From contig NZ_AYYM01000006.1 in NCBI RefSeq assembly GCF_001436035.1, positions 1 through 54,949 on the forward strand: a stretch of DNA of 54,949 nt. The letters run 5' to 3'. This stretch comes from Fructilactobacillus sanfranciscensis DSM 20451 (GTDB lineage: Bacteria; Bacillota; Bacilli; Lactobacillales; Lactobacillaceae). The position numbers and the translations under genes are program-made. This document shows positions 29,174 through 37,298 of the stretch, one piece after another (within the stretch, counting starts at the first letter, position 1; each line of letters begins with the position of its first letter). The notes below the pieces were generated by a model. That model saw nothing but the letters and a program-made list of their open reading frames with translations, was not told the origin of the DNA and did not search any database.

Positions 29174-29872
29174 CTATCCTATCAACATCCCAATTAGCAT
29201 TAACGTAGTTGCAATTAAATTGTTCAAAAAGTGAAGCCCAATTGAAACTTCAATTTTATCCTGTTTTAAATAAACATACGAAAGAATCATTCCTAAAGAC
29301 ATATAAATCAAGAAACTTATTGGATTGCTGTTATCATGGCAAAGAGAAAATAAAAATCCACTAATAAGCATTGGAATCAATGGCTTAAAATTTGGGAAAA
29401 ATCCTTTAATTAAATACCCACGAAAAACTAATTCTTCTAATATTGGGGAGAAAAAAGTCATAGTAAAACACATTAAAATTAAAATTACTGGATTAGCATG
29501 AAGTATTGCCATGATATTTTTATTATTTTCTGTAGTTTTTTGTGCATAAACTAACTGGTTGAGAAATGATAAAACAATTTCAATAACAAAAAATAATACG
29601 TATGCTTTTGCAATTAACAACCAGTCTTTTAAGTTTAAACCATGGTTTGTTTGCTTATAAACGCTTTTATAAGCTATCAGTGCACCCCAGATTGCAAATC
29701 CAAAAAATACTAAATAAATCACCCCACCAACCACTAACGAAATAATTGAAGGATGATGAATAATTGATAAAATTTGAATCGGTGTTTGCACAAATATAAC
29801 AACAAAAATTAACCCTAACATTATTAGCGTTCTTTTGAAATATGTCAGGTTGCTAATTCGATTTTTCATCAT
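29174..29872 (-). CDS. CPBP family intramembrane metalloprotease (Abi/CAAX-protease-like)
   Basis: A 232-residue polytopic membrane protein with about seven helices. The conserved motifs are EELVFRGYL (EExxxR), FLFSLCHDN (FxxxH) and the third HFLNN. CPBP proteins in lactic acid bacteria often neighbour bacteriocin loci and confer immunity, but no bacteriocin is visible here. It overlaps the upstream small membrane protein by 20 bases, so the two are translationally coupled. Substrate unknown. Confidence 0.88.
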   Translation of the reverse strand: MMKNRISNLTYFKRTLIMLGLIFVVIFVQTPIQILSIIHHPSIISLVVGGVIYLVFFGFAIWGALIAYKSVYKQTNHGLNLKDWLLIAKAYVLFFVIEIVLSFLNQLVYAQKTTENNKNIMAILHANPVILILMCFTMTFFSPILEELVFRGYLIKGFFPNFKPLIPMLISGFLFSLCHDNSNPISFLIYMSLGMILSYVYLKQDKIEVSIGLHFLNNLIATTLMLIGMLIG

Positions 29873-30089
29873 TTTTCCTTTCTTGCTCTGTTTGTTCCTT
29901 TAAACAATCATGATGCCGAATAATAATAGTTACAATTGGAGTAATCACAAGTCTAACTAAAATTACACATCCAATAAAAAACAACATCAATTTTGCATTT
30001 TGTGATGTAAAATGTTCTAAAAAAACATATCCAGACCATAAAACTACTAAAAATAGGAAAAACCAGAATAAACACCAAAATTTTTTCAA
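29853..30089 (-). CDS. Small membrane protein of unknown function, upstream of the CPBP gene
   Basis: I place the start at TTG 30089, preceded five bases upstream by AGGTGG; the in-frame GTG at 30098 lies inside that site. The result is 78 residues with two membrane helices (about 5-25 and 33-55) and a charged tail KEQTEQERKNDEKSN. Family not recognised. It overlaps the CPBP gene, which suggests a shared function. Confidence 0.6.
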   Translation of the reverse strand: MKKFWCLFWFFLFLVVLWSGYVFLEHFTSQNAKLMLFFIGCVILVRLVITPIVTIIIRHHDCLKEQTEQERKNDEKSN

Positions 30090-30210
30090 AAAAACCACCT
30101 ACACTTTATTATTACTAGAATACCATATCCTAAATAGATTTTGAGAATTCTTTCTAACTATTTTTGAATGATGATATACTAAATATATCTAAATAAAAAA
30201 GGAGTTTTGT

Positions 30211-30843
30211 ATGGTGATAATTACTGCAGGAATGATTGGGGTAGGAAAAACTACATTAACTGAAAAAATTTCGAATCACCTTGGTACCAAGGCTTTTTAT
30301 GAACCGGTTGGGGATAATCCGGTTTTACCGCTTTATTACAAGGATCCGAAACAATACGGTTTTTTACTACAAATCTATTTTTTAAATAAACGCTTCTCAA
30401 TGATTAAAAAAGCATTGAAAGATGATAATAACATTCTTGATCGATCGATTTACGAAGATGCCTTATTTACTAAAGAAAATAATAAAGAAGGAAATATTTC
30501 CGACGTTGAATTAGAAGTTTATCTTAAATTATTGGATAACATGATGGATGAATTAAAACAACTTCCCAAAAAGAAGCCAGACTTATTGGTATATGCATAT
30601 GCAGATTTTGACACAATTTTATCCCGTATTAAGAAACGTGGACGAGATTATGAGCAATTCGATAATAACCCAGAACTGGAAAATTACTATCACAAAATGT
30701 GGACAGCTTATCAAAAATGGTATGATGATTTTAATTTAAGCCCTAAGATGAAAATTGATTTACAAAAATATGATTTAGTAAATCCCGAAAATACGCAAAT
30801 TGTACTAGACAAAATTGATGAAAAATTAAAAGAAATCCGTTAA
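30211..30843 (+). CDS. Deoxynucleoside kinase (deoxyadenosine/deoxyguanosine kinase family)
   Basis: Phosphorylates deoxynucleosides for salvage. The 210 residues have the P-loop GMIGVGKTTL (7-16), the DRSIYEDALF segment (DRS motif) and a lid region with RIKKRGRDYEQ. Lactobacilli are known for dAK/dGK-type enzymes, sometimes as tandem genes; only one copy is here. The start (ATG or the neighbouring GTG) follows AAAAAGGAG. It stands alone between terminators. Confidence 0.9.
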   Translation: MVIITAGMIGVGKTTLTEKISNHLGTKAFYEPVGDNPVLPLYYKDPKQYGFLLQIYFLNKRFSMIKKALKDDNNILDRSIYEDALFTKENNKEGNISDVELEVYLKLLDNMMDELKQLPKKKPDLLVYAYADFDTILSRIKKRGRDYEQFDNNPELENYYHKMWTAYQKWYDDFNLSPKMKIDLQKYDLVNPENTQIVLDKIDEKLKEIR

Positions 30844-30874
30844 AAAAGGAGCTCGCTTTAACGAGCTCCTTTTT
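30842..30874. terminator. Bidirectional terminator between the deoxynucleoside kinase and the M20 peptidase
   Basis: A perfect stem AAAAAGGAGCTCG / CGAGCTCCTTTTT with a 6-base loop serves both converging genes. Confidence 0.92.
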
Positions 30875-32024
30875 AGTTTGCAAAAAATTCATTAATAATT
30901 TTTTGATAGATATCAATTGTTACTAAATAGCTACTGAGTGACGTATGCTCATTAATTTGATGAGCAGAACCGTTTGAATCTGGACCTAAAATAATAACTG
31001 GTAAATCCGGTTTAATTTGAACAAAGACACTAGCATCAGTTGCACCATTATCTGTAAAGAGCTTAATATCACGATCAGGATAGAACTCTTTTGAAGCTTG
31101 ATATGCATTTTCAACCAAAGAGTTATTAGTTAATGTACGAATTGGATAAAAATCATGTAATAATTCAAATTTTAATTGGTAATCGGTTTCCTGATTAATT
31201 TTAGTAATTGTTTTTTCAATTAAAGAACGAACTTGTTTGTTATTAAATGTTGGCGTAGGTCGAACATTACCTAACAAATATGCATGTCCGGGAATTGTAT
31301 TAATTTGTTTTCCACCCTCAATTACAGTAATACTATGTTGAACATTACCTAAAATTTCATCAACTGGTAAATCGCTAAAAACGCGTCCTTCATCATTAAT
31401 GTATGCTACAAGTCCTTCAATTGCATTAATACCTTGGTTAGGCACCGAACTATGCACGGATTTTCCAATGCTGTTTATCCGATAATTAAAGCTACCCGAA
31501 TGAGCATACTTAACGTTTCCATTTGTAGCTTCACCCACAATCAAAGCATCCAAATCTTCAATTAATTTAGGATTAATCTTGTAAGCTCCTGGTGCACCAA
31601 ATTCTTCTCCTGCTGTAATAATTAATCTAACTTTTCCGGATGGAATTTGTTGTTTTTCAACTAATTCAATTAGCGCAATCACTTCTGCTGCTAAACCACT
31701 TTTCATGTCAGCAGCCCCACGACCATATAAAAAGTCGCCTTCAATTGTGCCAGAAAATGCCGAATATTTCCAAGCTAACTCATCTGTCACCGCAACCGTA
31801 TCTTGATGTCCTGTTAGTCCAAAAACCTGATCTGTTCTTCCTTCTCCAATTTCGACAATTAAATTTGAACGATTTTCATCATCAACCAAGGGGAAGATTT
31901 CATGTTTAATTCCATACTTATTTAGTAAATTAGAAAGGTAATCTGAAATTTCTCTTTCATTACCATTAACTGAATTAATTTTCACTAAATCTTGTAAAAT
32001 TTTAATTTTCTCTTCTTTTTTCAT
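30873..32024 (-). CDS. ArgE/DapE family M20 deacylase/peptidase
   Basis: Zinc-dependent amidohydrolase of the M20 family (succinyl-diaminopimelate desuccinylase/acetylornithine deacetylase-like). Metal and catalytic motifs: LTGHQDTVAV, YGRGAADMKSG, TAGEEFGAPGA and GATDASVF. I place the start at ATG 32024 after TTAGGTGA; the upstream GTG is part of that site. About 383 residues. The substrate cannot be told from sequence. It follows metQ by 14 bases and may share its Met T-box control, which would favour a role in Met or peptide metabolism, but this is inferred. Confidence 0.85.
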   Translation of the reverse strand: MKKEEKIKILQDLVKINSVNGNEREISDYLSNLLNKYGIKHEIFPLVDDENRSNLIVEIGEGRTDQVFGLTGHQDTVAVTDELAWKYSAFSGTIEGDFLYGRGAADMKSGLAAEVIALIELVEKQQIPSGKVRLIITAGEEFGAPGAYKINPKLIEDLDALIVGEATNGNVKYAHSGSFNYRINSIGKSVHSSVPNQGINAIEGLVAYINDEGRVFSDLPVDEILGNVQHSITVIEGGKQINTIPGHAYLLGNVRPTPTFNNKQVRSLIEKTITKINQETDYQLKFELLHDFYPIRTLTNNSLVENAYQASKEFYPDRDIKLFTDNGATDASVFVQIKPDLPVIILGPDSNGSAHQINEHTSLSSYLVTIDIYQKIINEFFAN

Positions 32025-32038
32025 TCTGTTCACCTAAT

Positions 32039-32875
32039 TTATTTTAAATTTAAATTCCAAGCTGGTAATTGGTTAATACCAGATACTTTTTTTATTTCTT
32101 TAGCCGTTGCTTTAGTTTGATATGCCTTAACTAATTTTTTAATTCTAGGATCATTTTTGTTAGCTTTATTTGCAGCAATAAAGTTAATCCATTTATGTGA
32201 ATTTTTGTTAAATTGTTCTGTATAAATTGACTTTTTAATGTTTAAATTGGCTGATTGAGCAAAGTTACCGTTCACAACCGCTGCATCAATGTCATTTAGT
32301 GATCGTGTTGTTTGACTTGCATCAACTTCTTTTATTTTAATGTTTTCTGGGTTATTCGTAATTGATTTCAAATTAGCAAGCTTGTCATTATTTAATTTAA
32401 TTAAGCCAGCGCTTTGAATAACATGAAGGGCTCGTGATTCATTATTAGCATCATTTGGAACAGCAATAGTAGCACCTTCTGGAAGATTTTTAACGTTGTT
32501 AACTTTGTATGAGTAGATTCTCATTGGTTCGATGATTGTATCACCAACTGCCACAATATGAGAGTCATGAGCCTTGTTCCAAATATCCATGAATGGATAA
32601 TTTTGAAAAGCATTTACATCAATACTCTTACTAGTTAAAGCAGCATTGGGTTGACTATAATCAGAAAAATACTTGTACTTAATTGTTAATCCATATTTAT
32701 CTTTGGCTGTTTTAGCAACCGTATCCCAAATTTGTTGATCTGGTTTTGATCCTGACATTAATCCAACAGTAATGGTATCTTTACTAGCATTTTTACTATG
32801 ATTTCCGAAACTAAAATAACCAATTCCAATAATTAAAACTACAATTCCAATCCAAATCCAACTTTTCTTCTTCAT
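32039..32875 (-). CDS. metQ: Methionine-type ABC transporter substrate-binding protein (MetQ/NlpA family)
   Basis: Family features: TITVGLMSGSKPDQQIWDTV, KYFSDYSQPNAALTSKSIDVNAFQNYPFMD and ATIAVPNDANNESRALHVI. The start ATG is 32875 (MKKKSWIW) with AAGGAGAAGG upstream, giving 278 residues. The N-terminal hydrophobic helix lacks a lipobox cysteine, so the protein would stay membrane-anchored rather than become a lipoprotein, unusual for MetQ. No metN or metI is adjacent, so the ATPase and permease must lie elsewhere. A Met T-box precedes it. Confidence 0.9.
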   Translation of the reverse strand: MKKKSWIWIGIVVLIIGIGYFSFGNHSKNASKDTITVGLMSGSKPDQQIWDTVAKTAKDKYGLTIKYKYFSDYSQPNAALTSKSIDVNAFQNYPFMDIWNKAHDSHIVAVGDTIIEPMRIYSYKVNNVKNLPEGATIAVPNDANNESRALHVIQSAGLIKLNNDKLANLKSITNNPENIKIKEVDASQTTRSLNDIDAAVVNGNFAQSANLNIKKSIYTEQFNKNSHKWINFIAANKANKNDPRIKKLVKAYQTKATAKEIKKVSGINQLPAWNLNLK

Positions 32876-32899
32876 TTTCCTTCTCCTTTTTAGAAACAC

Positions 32900-32934
32900 A
32901 AAAAGCATCCGCCCTAATAAAGGACGAATGCTTT
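32900..32934 (-). terminator. Terminator arm of the Met T-box leader
   Basis: Stem AAAGCATTCGTCC with GGCGGATGCTTT around an AT-rich loop, then a T run on the minus strand. It competes with the antiterminator formed by the T-box motif at 32935-32948. Confidence 0.88.
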
Positions 32935-33157
32935 CGTGATACCACCTTAGTTTGTTGTTTCATCGCTGAAACAACCTCAACAACTTAATAAAGTTGGTAT
33001 TGATAACGGATACTATCCCGTTGTTGATTAAGTATTCATCAACAATTGCTCCAAGTCCATATTCCAAATTACATCAGTCATTCCTTCACACCAACCGGAA
33101 ATTCTCTGAGACCTATTAATTTGTACTCAACTCTTCAGCTAAAATTCTATTAATCTT
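32913..33157 (-). promoter_or_regulatory. T-box riboswitch, Met specifier, upstream of metQ
   Basis: The conserved T-box motif AAGGTGGTATCACG (32948-32935) stands before a terminator. The Stem I apical segment GGTTGGTGTGAAGG and the specifier region GGAATATGGACTTGGAG are visible, and the specifier codon is ATG at 33060-33058. Uncharged tRNA-Met would stabilise the antiterminator and allow metQ transcription. Confidence 0.93.
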
Positions 33158-33164
33158 GTTAATC

Positions 33165-33193
33165 ACTATATAACGAACGTTTTAACTTGTCAA
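33165..33193 (-). promoter_or_regulatory. Promoter of the metQ T-box transcript
   Basis: TTGACA (33193-33188), 17-base spacer and TATAGT (33170-33165) on the minus strand. Confidence 0.85.
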
Positions 33194-33198
33194 CGAAA

Positions 33199-34602
33199 TT
33201 ATTTAGTTAATTCATATAAAGATTGACCATAAATTGACATTGCCATAAGTAAATCGTTAACATTCTGAAATTCATTAGCTTGATGCATTGTATCTTCTGC
33301 ACCAGGGAAAAGGGCGCCAAAAGCAACTCCTCGTTTCATCAAACGTCCATAAGTTCCCCCACCAACTACTTCTGGTTCGGCAACTGTTTGTCCAGTTTGC
33401 TCTTTATAAATATCCATTAAAGTCGTTACAATTGGATCTTTAGGATCAACAAAATGAGGTTCCATATAATCCGGATTCATTTCAACTTGACCGCGATAAT
33501 AAGCTGAATTATCTTTTAATTGTTGTTCAATTTTAGCAGGTGTAATTCCTTTCGGAAATCTAAAATTAGTATTAATCAATCCACCTTGACTTTGGCTGTA
33601 ATCGATAATTCCAACGTTCATCGTGAGATCGCCCATGATATCATCAGTAAATTGAAGACCTAATTTAGTTGCCCGTGAATCATCATGCAATTTATCAGCA
33701 ATAAAGCCAACAAAATTTTGTCCCGCCTTATCAAAAGTGAATTCTTTCAAGAATGTTGCCATATATGTTCCGGCATTAATTCCGTTCTTAGGTTCCATCC
33801 CATGAGCAGCTTTTCCAATCATTTCTAATTTAATTCCTGTGGGGGTCACTTCATACGTTCCCGTAACGGGAACATTAAGTAGATATTCTTCAAATTTAGT
33901 TGAAATTAAATCAGCAGTATCCGTTTTAATTTCGACTTTGGCCTCACGAGGAACCATGTTTTCTTTCAAGCCGGCTTTAAATGAAACTAAAGTATTTTCT
34001 CCATCTTTCGTATCACCAGCAAATTTAGTTTCAAAGGTCACATTCCCTTTTTCACCGTTAATCAACGGAAATTCTGCATCTGGTGAAAAACCAATTTTAG
34101 GATCTGGTTCAACCTCAAAGTACCGTTTCATGCCCGTCCAATTTGTTTCTTCATCAGTTCCAATAATTAAGCGAACTTTCAAATTAGGCATAATTCCATG
34201 GTCTTTTAACATTTTAAGTCCATAATAAGCAGCTAATGCAGGACCTTTATCATCAGAAGTTCCCCGGCCAATTGCTTTACCATCCTTTAACATTAATTCA
34301 AATGGATTAGTATCCCAACCTTTTCCAGCCGGAACCGTATCTGCATGGCCTAATACGGCAAAATATTCTTTTCCATTACCATATTCGATGTAACCAACGA
34401 TATTTTCAATGTTATGAGTAGTGAACCCATCGCGATTTCCAAATTCAAGAAATTTTTCTAAAGCCTTAGCTGGACCAGGTCCTAAAGGAAATTCATCGGT
34501 CGAATGTTCTACATCACGCGAACTATCAATGGCCACTAATTCCTTTAAATCAGCGAGATAAGCTTCTTTATATTTTTCTGCTTCTTTTTTCCAATCAATC
34601 AT
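33199..34602 (-). CDS. pepV: Dipeptidase PepV (M20 family)
   Basis: Dizinc dipeptidase of lactic acid bacteria. The 467 residues start MIDWKKEAEKYKEAYLADLKEL and show VLGHADTVPAGKGWDTNP, GRGTSDDKGPALAAYYGL, GTDEETNWTGM and GGGTYGRLMKRGVAFG. Length and motifs match PepV. A promoter is not obvious before the ATG at 34602, and the gene is divergent from the NAD(P)HX dehydratase gene. Confidence 0.95.
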   Translation of the reverse strand: MIDWKKEAEKYKEAYLADLKELVAIDSSRDVEHSTDEFPLGPGPAKALEKFLEFGNRDGFTTHNIENIVGYIEYGNGKEYFAVLGHADTVPAGKGWDTNPFELMLKDGKAIGRGTSDDKGPALAAYYGLKMLKDHGIMPNLKVRLIIGTDEETNWTGMKRYFEVEPDPKIGFSPDAEFPLINGEKGNVTFETKFAGDTKDGENTLVSFKAGLKENMVPREAKVEIKTDTADLISTKFEEYLLNVPVTGTYEVTPTGIKLEMIGKAAHGMEPKNGINAGTYMATFLKEFTFDKAGQNFVGFIADKLHDDSRATKLGLQFTDDIMGDLTMNVGIIDYSQSQGGLINTNFRFPKGITPAKIEQQLKDNSAYYRGQVEMNPDYMEPHFVDPKDPIVTTLMDIYKEQTGQTVAEPEVVGGGTYGRLMKRGVAFGALFPGAEDTMHQANEFQNVNDLLMAMSIYGQSLYELTK

Positions 34603-34664
34603 TTTAAGTTCTCCTTTTTTAATCTACATAAGTGATTTTAGCACAATCACAAATTTTACAATGC

Positions 34665-34670
34665 TATAAT
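34665..34670 (+). promoter_or_regulatory. Extended -10 promoter of the NAD(P)HX dehydratase gene
   Basis: TGC-TATAAT (34662-34670) lies only 6 bases before the GAGGTGA ribosome binding site, so the mRNA has almost no 5' leader. Confidence 0.65.
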
Positions 34671-34688
34671 AACTTCGAGGTGAATGAA

Positions 34689-35525
34689 ATGAAACCAATC
34701 ACAAAAAAAATCTTGCAAGATACAATTCGAATTAGGTCAACTCAAAGTTTTAAAGGAACTTATGGAAAAATTGCTTTAATTGGCGGAAATCAAAATTTTG
34801 GTGGAGCCATTATTATGAGTTCGCTCGGTGCTGTTTATGCCGGGGTTGGTTTAACAACTACCATAACTGATTCTTCTAACCAAAGTAGTCTTCATAATTG
34901 GGTTCCTGAAGCTATGTACCTTGATTATCATGACGAACCAGCTGTTAAAGCTTTAATTGCAAATATGGACGTTATTAACATTGGATCTGGACTAGGCACT
35001 GATAAAAAAAGTTTGAGTTTACTTAAAACGGTTTTCGCGAGTGTTTCTCCTACTCAAATTTTAGTTGTTGATGGATCTGCCATTGACTTAATTGCATCTA
35101 ACAATTTATCTTTGCCTAAAACTAAGCTAATTTTCACTCCTCATCAAATGGAATGGCAAAAATTATCAGGTGTAAAAATTAAAAATCAAAATGAAAATAC
35201 AAATCTTGCAGCATACAATAACCTATTTAAACAGCAAGGTAGTATTGTAGTCGTTAAATCACATCGGACTCAAGTATTAACTCCAACTGGATCATTTGTT
35301 AATACAGTTGGTACACCCGCACAAGCAACTGGTGGCATGGGAGATACCTTAGCAGGGATAATTGGTGGATTTGTAGCTCAATTCGAAAATACAGAAAATG
35401 CTGTCTTAGCTGCCGTCTACACTCATAGTGCAATTGCTGATGAATTGGCAAAAAAGCAATATGTTGTTTTACCCCATCAAATTTCCGAAGCTCTACCTCA
35501 ATTTATGAAAAAAAATGAAGCATAA
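34689..35525 (+). CDS. nnrD: ADP-dependent NAD(P)H-hydrate dehydratase
   Basis: Repairs damaged NAD(P)H hydrates using ADP. The ribokinase-like protein has GKIALIGGNQNFGGAIIMSS, VGLTTTIT, VVDGSAIDLI, IFTPHQMEW and GGMGDTLAGIIGGFVAQ, all matching the NnrD/YxkO family. I start at ATG 34689 after GAGGTGA; the longer frame begins before the promoter. About 278 residues. It lacks the epimerase domain, so an NnrE partner would be separate. Confidence 0.93.
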   Translation: MKPITKKILQDTIRIRSTQSFKGTYGKIALIGGNQNFGGAIIMSSLGAVYAGVGLTTTITDSSNQSSLHNWVPEAMYLDYHDEPAVKALIANMDVINIGSGLGTDKKSLSLLKTVFASVSPTQILVVDGSAIDLIASNNLSLPKTKLIFTPHQMEWQKLSGVKIKNQNENTNLAAYNNLFKQQGSIVVVKSHRTQVLTPTGSFVNTVGTPAQATGGMGDTLAGIIGGFVAQFENTENAVLAAVYTHSAIADELAKKQYVVLPHQISEALPQFMKKNEA

Positions 35526-35563
35526 AAATAAGACCTTCCAAATAATTGGAAAGTCTTATTTTT
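35524..35563. terminator. Bidirectional terminator between nnrD and the flippase gene
   Basis: Long stem AAAAATAAGAC..TTCCAA / TTGGAA..GTCTTATTTTT with one mismatch and a small loop. Confidence 0.9.
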
Positions 35564-37244
35564 ATTTAATGTTAAATTTAGCTTTTAATCTACCAACTCG
35601 TTTACCTAAAACTTGTTCAGCTAATCCAGTTTTTAACATGAAGTAAGCATAAACAATTGCTCCAAATATTGATGCTAAACCAGTTACAATTAAACTAATA
35701 ATTGAACTAAATGGAGTCGTAAACAAACTGAAGAACCAGTTTAATCCATAAACTGAAACTAACGCAACAAAATACATAACTATAGAATAGAAAATAATTT
35801 GAATACTTTCATATTGAAGCATATTCTTTTCAATTCCAAATTCATGTTTCAATGCTCTTATCATCAACCAAGTTGCTAAAAAGAACCCAATCATTGTTGA
35901 CATTAATGTACCAAATGCTCCAAACAAATAAACTAAAGGATATTGGGTAACAAACTTAGCTAGCGTTCCATAAGCAAATAGTTTAACGGCTTTTTTATTT
36001 TGTGATACACCTTGCATAATTGCTGCAACTACTACGAACAATCCAATTGGAATTGATTCAATTGATGAAAAAGCTAAAACATTGCTACTAAAATCCATAT
36101 TGGCTGTTCCATAAAAAGTTCGATTTAAAGGACCCGCAATAGCAGCCATTCCCAAAGAAGCTGGAATCATAACGAATTCAAAGAGCACCAATGCATTAGA
36201 AAACGAATCTTTTAAAGCCTTTTTATTTTTCTTAGTAAATGCTTCTGAGAGCAATGGAACAACCGTAATCCCAATTGAAGATGCTAATGAAACAACAATC
36301 ATAGTTAGTTTATTAGCATTTCCAGCAAAAATTGCATAGTTAATCTGTAATACTTCTTCAGAAAAATTAGTGGCAAAACGCATAATATGGAAAAAAGTAA
36401 ATTGATCGATTAAAGAGAAAATCGTTACCCCAGCTCCTAAAATAATAAAAGGCGTAGCTTGACTAATAATTTCACAATAAAGTTGGTTGGTTGGGACCGA
36501 TAACTTATTATTACTATTTTTAATCAATCCTTGATAATAATTTCGATTCTTCCAGTAAAACCAAACTAAAACTAAAAATCCAAAAATTGCACCAATACAT
36601 GCCGCAAAAGTAGATTGGGAAACCGCTGTAACCCAACTACCATGCATGACCTTTAGGACTAAGAAAGCTGATAATAACATATAAATAACTCGAGCAAGTT
36701 GTTCAACAAATTGCGAAATTGCTGAAGGAGCCATGTTATTATAACCCTGGAAAAATCCTCGAGTTAAACTCATTGTTGGAATTACTAAAACAGCCCAGGC
36801 TAGTGAATGAATAACTGGAATTACGTTTTTATCACCATTGGTTAAGATTGGGGCAGCAACCCATAAAATTAGTGCACTGATAATCCCCATTAAAATTGCC
36901 AAACTCAAACCCTTTTTATAGATTTGAACTCCAACCCCATATTCATTCAAAGCATTATAATGGGCGACTTGTTTAGAAATAGCAGAAGGAATCCCTGCTA
37001 CCGCAACAATCAAAGCAAAACTATAAATATTGTACCCTTGAGTATAAAGTGAGTTGGCTAACGGGAACAAAGATGCTCCTAAAATCAAACGCCAAGGGAT
37101 AATATATAAAGCACCAAGAATTCTTGACAAAATACTTCCAACAGTCATCCAGGCAGAACCCTTTAACATTTGACCTTTGGCGCGTTCAGACTCAGTATCT
37201 TGTAATTCTTCTTGAATTACATCTTCTTCAAAACCATTATTCAA
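35562..37244 (-). CDS. MurJ-type lipid II flippase / polysaccharide exporter (YtgP-like, MVF/MOP superfamily)
   Basis: A 560-residue membrane protein with about 14 helices. The first helix region reads MLKGSAWMTVGSILSRILGALYIIPW, matching the YtgP/SpoVB group, whose YtgP member is a lipid II flippase in Gram-positives. The N-terminus has an extra acidic stretch (FEEDVIQEELQDTESERAKG). It sits after leuS in the same direction, as ytgP often does near tRNA-synthetase genes in lactobacilli. Lipid II as substrate is inferred; a polysaccharide unit is the alternative. Confidence 0.8.
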   Translation of the reverse strand: MNNGFEEDVIQEELQDTESERAKGQMLKGSAWMTVGSILSRILGALYIIPWRLILGASLFPLANSLYTQGYNIYSFALIVAVAGIPSAISKQVAHYNALNEYGVGVQIYKKGLSLAILMGIISALILWVAAPILTNGDKNVIPVIHSLAWAVLVIPTMSLTRGFFQGYNNMAPSAISQFVEQLARVIYMLLSAFLVLKVMHGSWVTAVSQSTFAACIGAIFGFLVLVWFYWKNRNYYQGLIKNSNNKLSVPTNQLYCEIISQATPFIILGAGVTIFSLIDQFTFFHIMRFATNFSEEVLQINYAIFAGNANKLTMIVVSLASSIGITVVPLLSEAFTKKNKKALKDSFSNALVLFEFVMIPASLGMAAIAGPLNRTFYGTANMDFSSNVLAFSSIESIPIGLFVVVAAIMQGVSQNKKAVKLFAYGTLAKFVTQYPLVYLFGAFGTLMSTMIGFFLATWLMIRALKHEFGIEKNMLQYESIQIIFYSIVMYFVALVSVYGLNWFFSLFTTPFSSIISLIVTGLASIFGAIVYAYFMLKTGLAEQVLGKRVGRLKAKFNIK

Positions 37245-37298
37245 AAAAATACCCTACTTTCACGCAATGATTATATTTGTAATTATTTTTTAATAGAA

